Below are positions 6,496 through 7,967 of a DNA stretch of 7,967 nucleotides, piece after piece (the first letter of the stretch is position 1; the number at the start of each line of letters is the position of its first letter). This DNA comes from an uncultured Ruminococcus sp. (GTDB lineage Bacteria > Bacillota_A > Clostridia > Oscillospirales > Ruminococcaceae), in assembly GCA_902782875.1 (NCBI GenBank), contig CACZPE010000034.1:1-7967 (forward strand), written 5' to 3'. The notes below the pieces were generated by a model, which was given only the letters and a program-made list of their open reading frames with translations, was not told the DNA's origin and made no database searches. Made by a program: the position numbers and the translations under genes.

Positions 6496-7026
6496 TTACG
6501 AGGAAGTCATCATCAGCTCTGCCGCCTCTTCTGCGGGAATACAGCGGGCATAACGCCTGTTCCATATGAATTCGTTATAGTATCTGTAGGTCTGTTCGGC
6601 AGTCATATACTCATTGTCAAACGTAGAATTGGCGTATTCAGGGACTATGATCTCAAAGCCGTGTTCAAATCCGCATTTTACCGTCGCATCTATGCAGTAA
6701 TCTGTCTGCAGCCCTGTAACTATCAGCGTTTTCTCACCTTTTTCCTCAAGATACTCAAGAAGGCCCGACTCTTTGAACGGGCTGTTGACAGTTTTATCAA
6801 ATACCATCTCCCCTTCCTTCGGGACAAAAAGCTCCGATATCTCATATCCGTCATTGCCCTTTGTCAGCAGGTATCCTTCCCCGTCATCATGACGGACAAA
6901 TATGACCTCGGTACCGCTTTTCCTCGCGGCAGATATAAGCATCTGCAGATTTGACACAAATTCACGATATCTGTACAGCCCGTCATTTGTGATAAGCTTC
7001 TGTGTGTCTACGACCAAAAGTACCAT
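6496..7026 (-). CDS. Isochorismatase-family cysteine hydrolase
   Basis: A compact 176-residue cytoplasmic hydrolase of the isochorismatase/nicotinamidase superfamily. The catalytic triad is visible: Asp7 in LLVVDTQ, Lys78 in FDKTVNSPF, and Cys111 in GLQTDYCIDAT. The VFVRH-like strand (IFVRHDDGEG, 42-51) and the TDYC context match small bacterial members annotated as cysteine hydrolases. Substrates in this superfamily include isochorismate, nicotinamide, N-carbamoylsarcosine, ureidoacrylate and others. I do not see the Asp/His metal ligands expected of a nicotinamidase placed clearly, so I leave the substrate open. The start at 7026 is fixed by a strong AAGGAGGA (7038-7031) 4 nt upstream. That site directly follows the terminator of the lysozyme gene, leaving no room for a promoter between them. 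The stop is TAA at 6496. Confidence 0.9.
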   Translation of the reverse strand: MVLLVVDTQKLITNDGLYRYREFVSNLQMLISAARKSGTEVIFVRHDDGEGYLLTKGNDGYEISELFVPKEGEMVFDKTVNSPFKESGLLEYLEEKGEKTLIVTGLQTDYCIDATVKCGFEHGFEIIVPEYANSTFDNEYMTAEQTYRYYNEFIWNRRYARCIPAEEAAELMMTSS

Positions 7027-7030
7027 AGTA

Positions 7031-7038
7031 TCCTCCTT
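7031..7038 (-). promoter_or_regulatory. Strong ribosome binding site of the cysteine hydrolase
   Basis: AAGGAGGA lies 4 nt before the ATG at 7026 and immediately follows the T-tract of the upstream terminator. It fixes the start codon. Confidence 0.8.
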
Positions 7039-7070
7039 AAAAAATCCGCAGTCATGATATGACTGCGGAT
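7039..7070 (-). terminator. Intrinsic terminator of the lysozyme gene
   Basis: On the minus strand a perfect 12-bp inverted repeat (7070-7059 with 7055-7044, 3-nt loop 7058-7056; arm ATCCGCAGTCAT) is followed by TTTTTT (7044-7039). It begins 4 nt after the lysozyme stop codon. Form and position are those of a rho-independent terminator. It is directional: on the plus strand no T-run follows. Confidence 0.88.
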
Positions 7071-7074
7071 AGAT

Positions 7075-7967
7075 TCACGATGACAGATTGTTAAGTCCGT
7101 ATCTCTTTATTATTGCTTCATAGTCCTTATAAGCATAGTTGAGGTCGACATCCTCGGGAATGCCTGCCATAGTGCCGCTTTCGCTGTACTGCCACATTCC
7201 GTAGTGATAGCTGTAGCTTTCGGCAAGCTTGTCAGCGCCGCCCCAGCAGGCAACCCAGATATCATAGTCCATAAGCTCGTCCATATATACGCTTGCTTCA
7301 AAGAACTTAGCATAGCTGTATATCATAGTGTAGTAGCCTGCGCTCTCGCACATCTCAACGAAGGTGACCACGATATCCGTAACCTCTCTCGGATCCATCT
7401 GCTTGTAGAATTCCTCTTCTATATCAAGCACTACTGGGTACTTGGGAGAATATCTGCCTATTACATTGAGGAAGAAAGCCGCTTCCTTCTTTGCTTCTGA
7501 AACATTCTTCGCATAGGTGTAATGATAGAAGCCATAGGGAATATTGTACATCTCACAGCCTCTTACATTATTCTCAAGCTGTGTATCCTCGTCTTCATAT
7601 CCGTAGGAAGCTCTTATCATCGCAAACTGCGCTCTGCCTGTCCTCTTTACGGTCTCCCAGTCAACATCACCGTTCCATTTGGAAACATCGATGCCCTTGA
7701 GTACGTCGTCATAGACAGTGATATAGATGCTGTCGCTCTTGCCGTTGTCCGTGGTGAGTGTGATTATGGCATTACCCTGAGCCATACCCGTTATCTTGCC
7801 GTCATGTGTAACGTTGACAACGGAAGGATCGCTTGAAACTATATCATAGGTAAATACAGCACCTGAAGGATATATCCTTGCATCAAGAGTCTTTGAAGCG
7901 CCAACGCTCAGGCTCTCTGATTCATCGGCAAATCTTACCTTTGAGGGAACGAGCTGGCCTTCCTCGT
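7075..7967 (-). CDS. Secreted GH25 lysozyme with bacterial Ig-like (BIG2) domain, N-terminus missing
   Basis: The frame is open to the right edge, so the ATG at 7785 is internal and the true start lies outside. There are 296 visible residues. At about 10-83 is a BIG2-type Ig-like domain: LSVGASKTLDARIYPSGA, then SSDPSVVNV, DGKITGMAQGNAIITL and IYITVYD. From about 88 to the end is a GH25 muramidase domain: KGIDVSKWNGDVDW (90-103, Asp93), FAMIRASYGY, PYGFYHYTYA, PVVLDIEEE (177-185, with Asp181 and Glu183 as the likely catalytic pair), WVACWG, YGMWQYS and DVDLNY near the C-terminus. GH25 enzymes cleave the MurNAc-GlcNAc bond of peptidoglycan. The Ig-like domain implies export and wall or surface placement; the signal peptide or anchor must lie upstream of the window. 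It could serve in wall remodelling or bacterial antagonism. The transcript ends at a strong terminator 4 nt past the stop. Confidence 0.93.
   Translation of the reverse strand, partial: EEGQLVPSKVRFADESESLSVGASKTLDARIYPSGAVFTYDIVSSDPSVVNVTHDGKITGMAQGNAIITLTTDNGKSDSIYITVYDDVLKGIDVSKWNGDVDWETVKRTGRAQFAMIRASYGYEDEDTQLENNVRGCEMYNIPYGFYHYTYAKNVSEAKKEAAFFLNVIGRYSPKYPVVLDIEEEFYKQMDPREVTDIVVTFVEMCESAGYYTMIYSYAKFFEASVYMDELMDYDIWVACWGGADKLAESYSYHYGMWQYSESGTMAGIPEDVDLNYAYKDYEAIIKRYGLNNLSS

Noticed and set aside
7075..7785. Lysozyme gene starting at the ATG at 7785
   Set aside because: The frame stays open to the window edge and the extra 60 residues complete the Ig-like domain, so 7785 is an internal methionine.
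7522..7836. Plus-strand ORF of 104 codons opposite the lysozyme
   Set aside because: It is antisense to conserved Ig-like and GH25 motifs; a shadow frame.

Overview
The window looks like a chromosomal stretch from a Gram-positive, anaerobic Clostridia member, most likely Ruminococcus or a related Oscillospiraceae genus. This is inferred from the oxygen-independent (early cobalt) cobalamin genes, a secreted Ig-like/GH25 lysozyme, a GT39-like membrane glycosyltransferase of a type common in gut Clostridia, strong AGGAGG ribosome sites and medium GC. Every gene I can support lies on the minus strand, so transcription runs from the right edge to the left edge. I see no mobile element, CRISPR array, tRNA or rRNA.

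Right part (7967 to about 6430): the C-terminal 296 residues of a secreted lysozyme (bacterial Ig-like domain plus GH25 catalytic domain, N-terminus outside the window) end at a near-perfect intrinsic terminator. That terminator abuts the ribosome site of a small isochorismatase-type cysteine hydrolase. A 139-bp gap then holds the purB promoter (extended -10) and at best a weak terminator.

Middle (6356 to 4920): purB, a complete adenylosuccinate lyase of the long type that strongly resembles the animal enzyme.

Left part (4854 to 1): a tightly packed cobalamin run cbiD, cobM/cbiF, cbiG, cobJ/cbiH, cobK/cbiJ. Every junction overlaps by 1 to 7 nt. The run leads, with a further 10-nt overlap, into a GT-C membrane glycosyltransferase cut by the left edge. 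The five enzymes cover part of corrin ring construction: ring contraction with C17 methylation (CobJ), C11 methylation (CobM), lactone opening (CbiG), C1 methylation (CbiD) and macrocycle reduction (CobK). The C20 methyltransferase, the CbiE/CbiT functions, the CbiC mutase and the cobalt chelatase are not in the window and must be elsewhere if the pathway is complete.

The region is mostly ordinary metabolism. The points most worth a second look are RNA-level. A GNRA-capped hairpin lies between purB and cbiD; it buries an upstream ATG and may bring a distant Shine-Dalgarno to the real cbiD start. A terminator placed directly against the ribosome site of the hydrolase gene leaves no room for a promoter. 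The coupling of a cell-envelope glycosyltransferase to a cobalamin operon is also notable.
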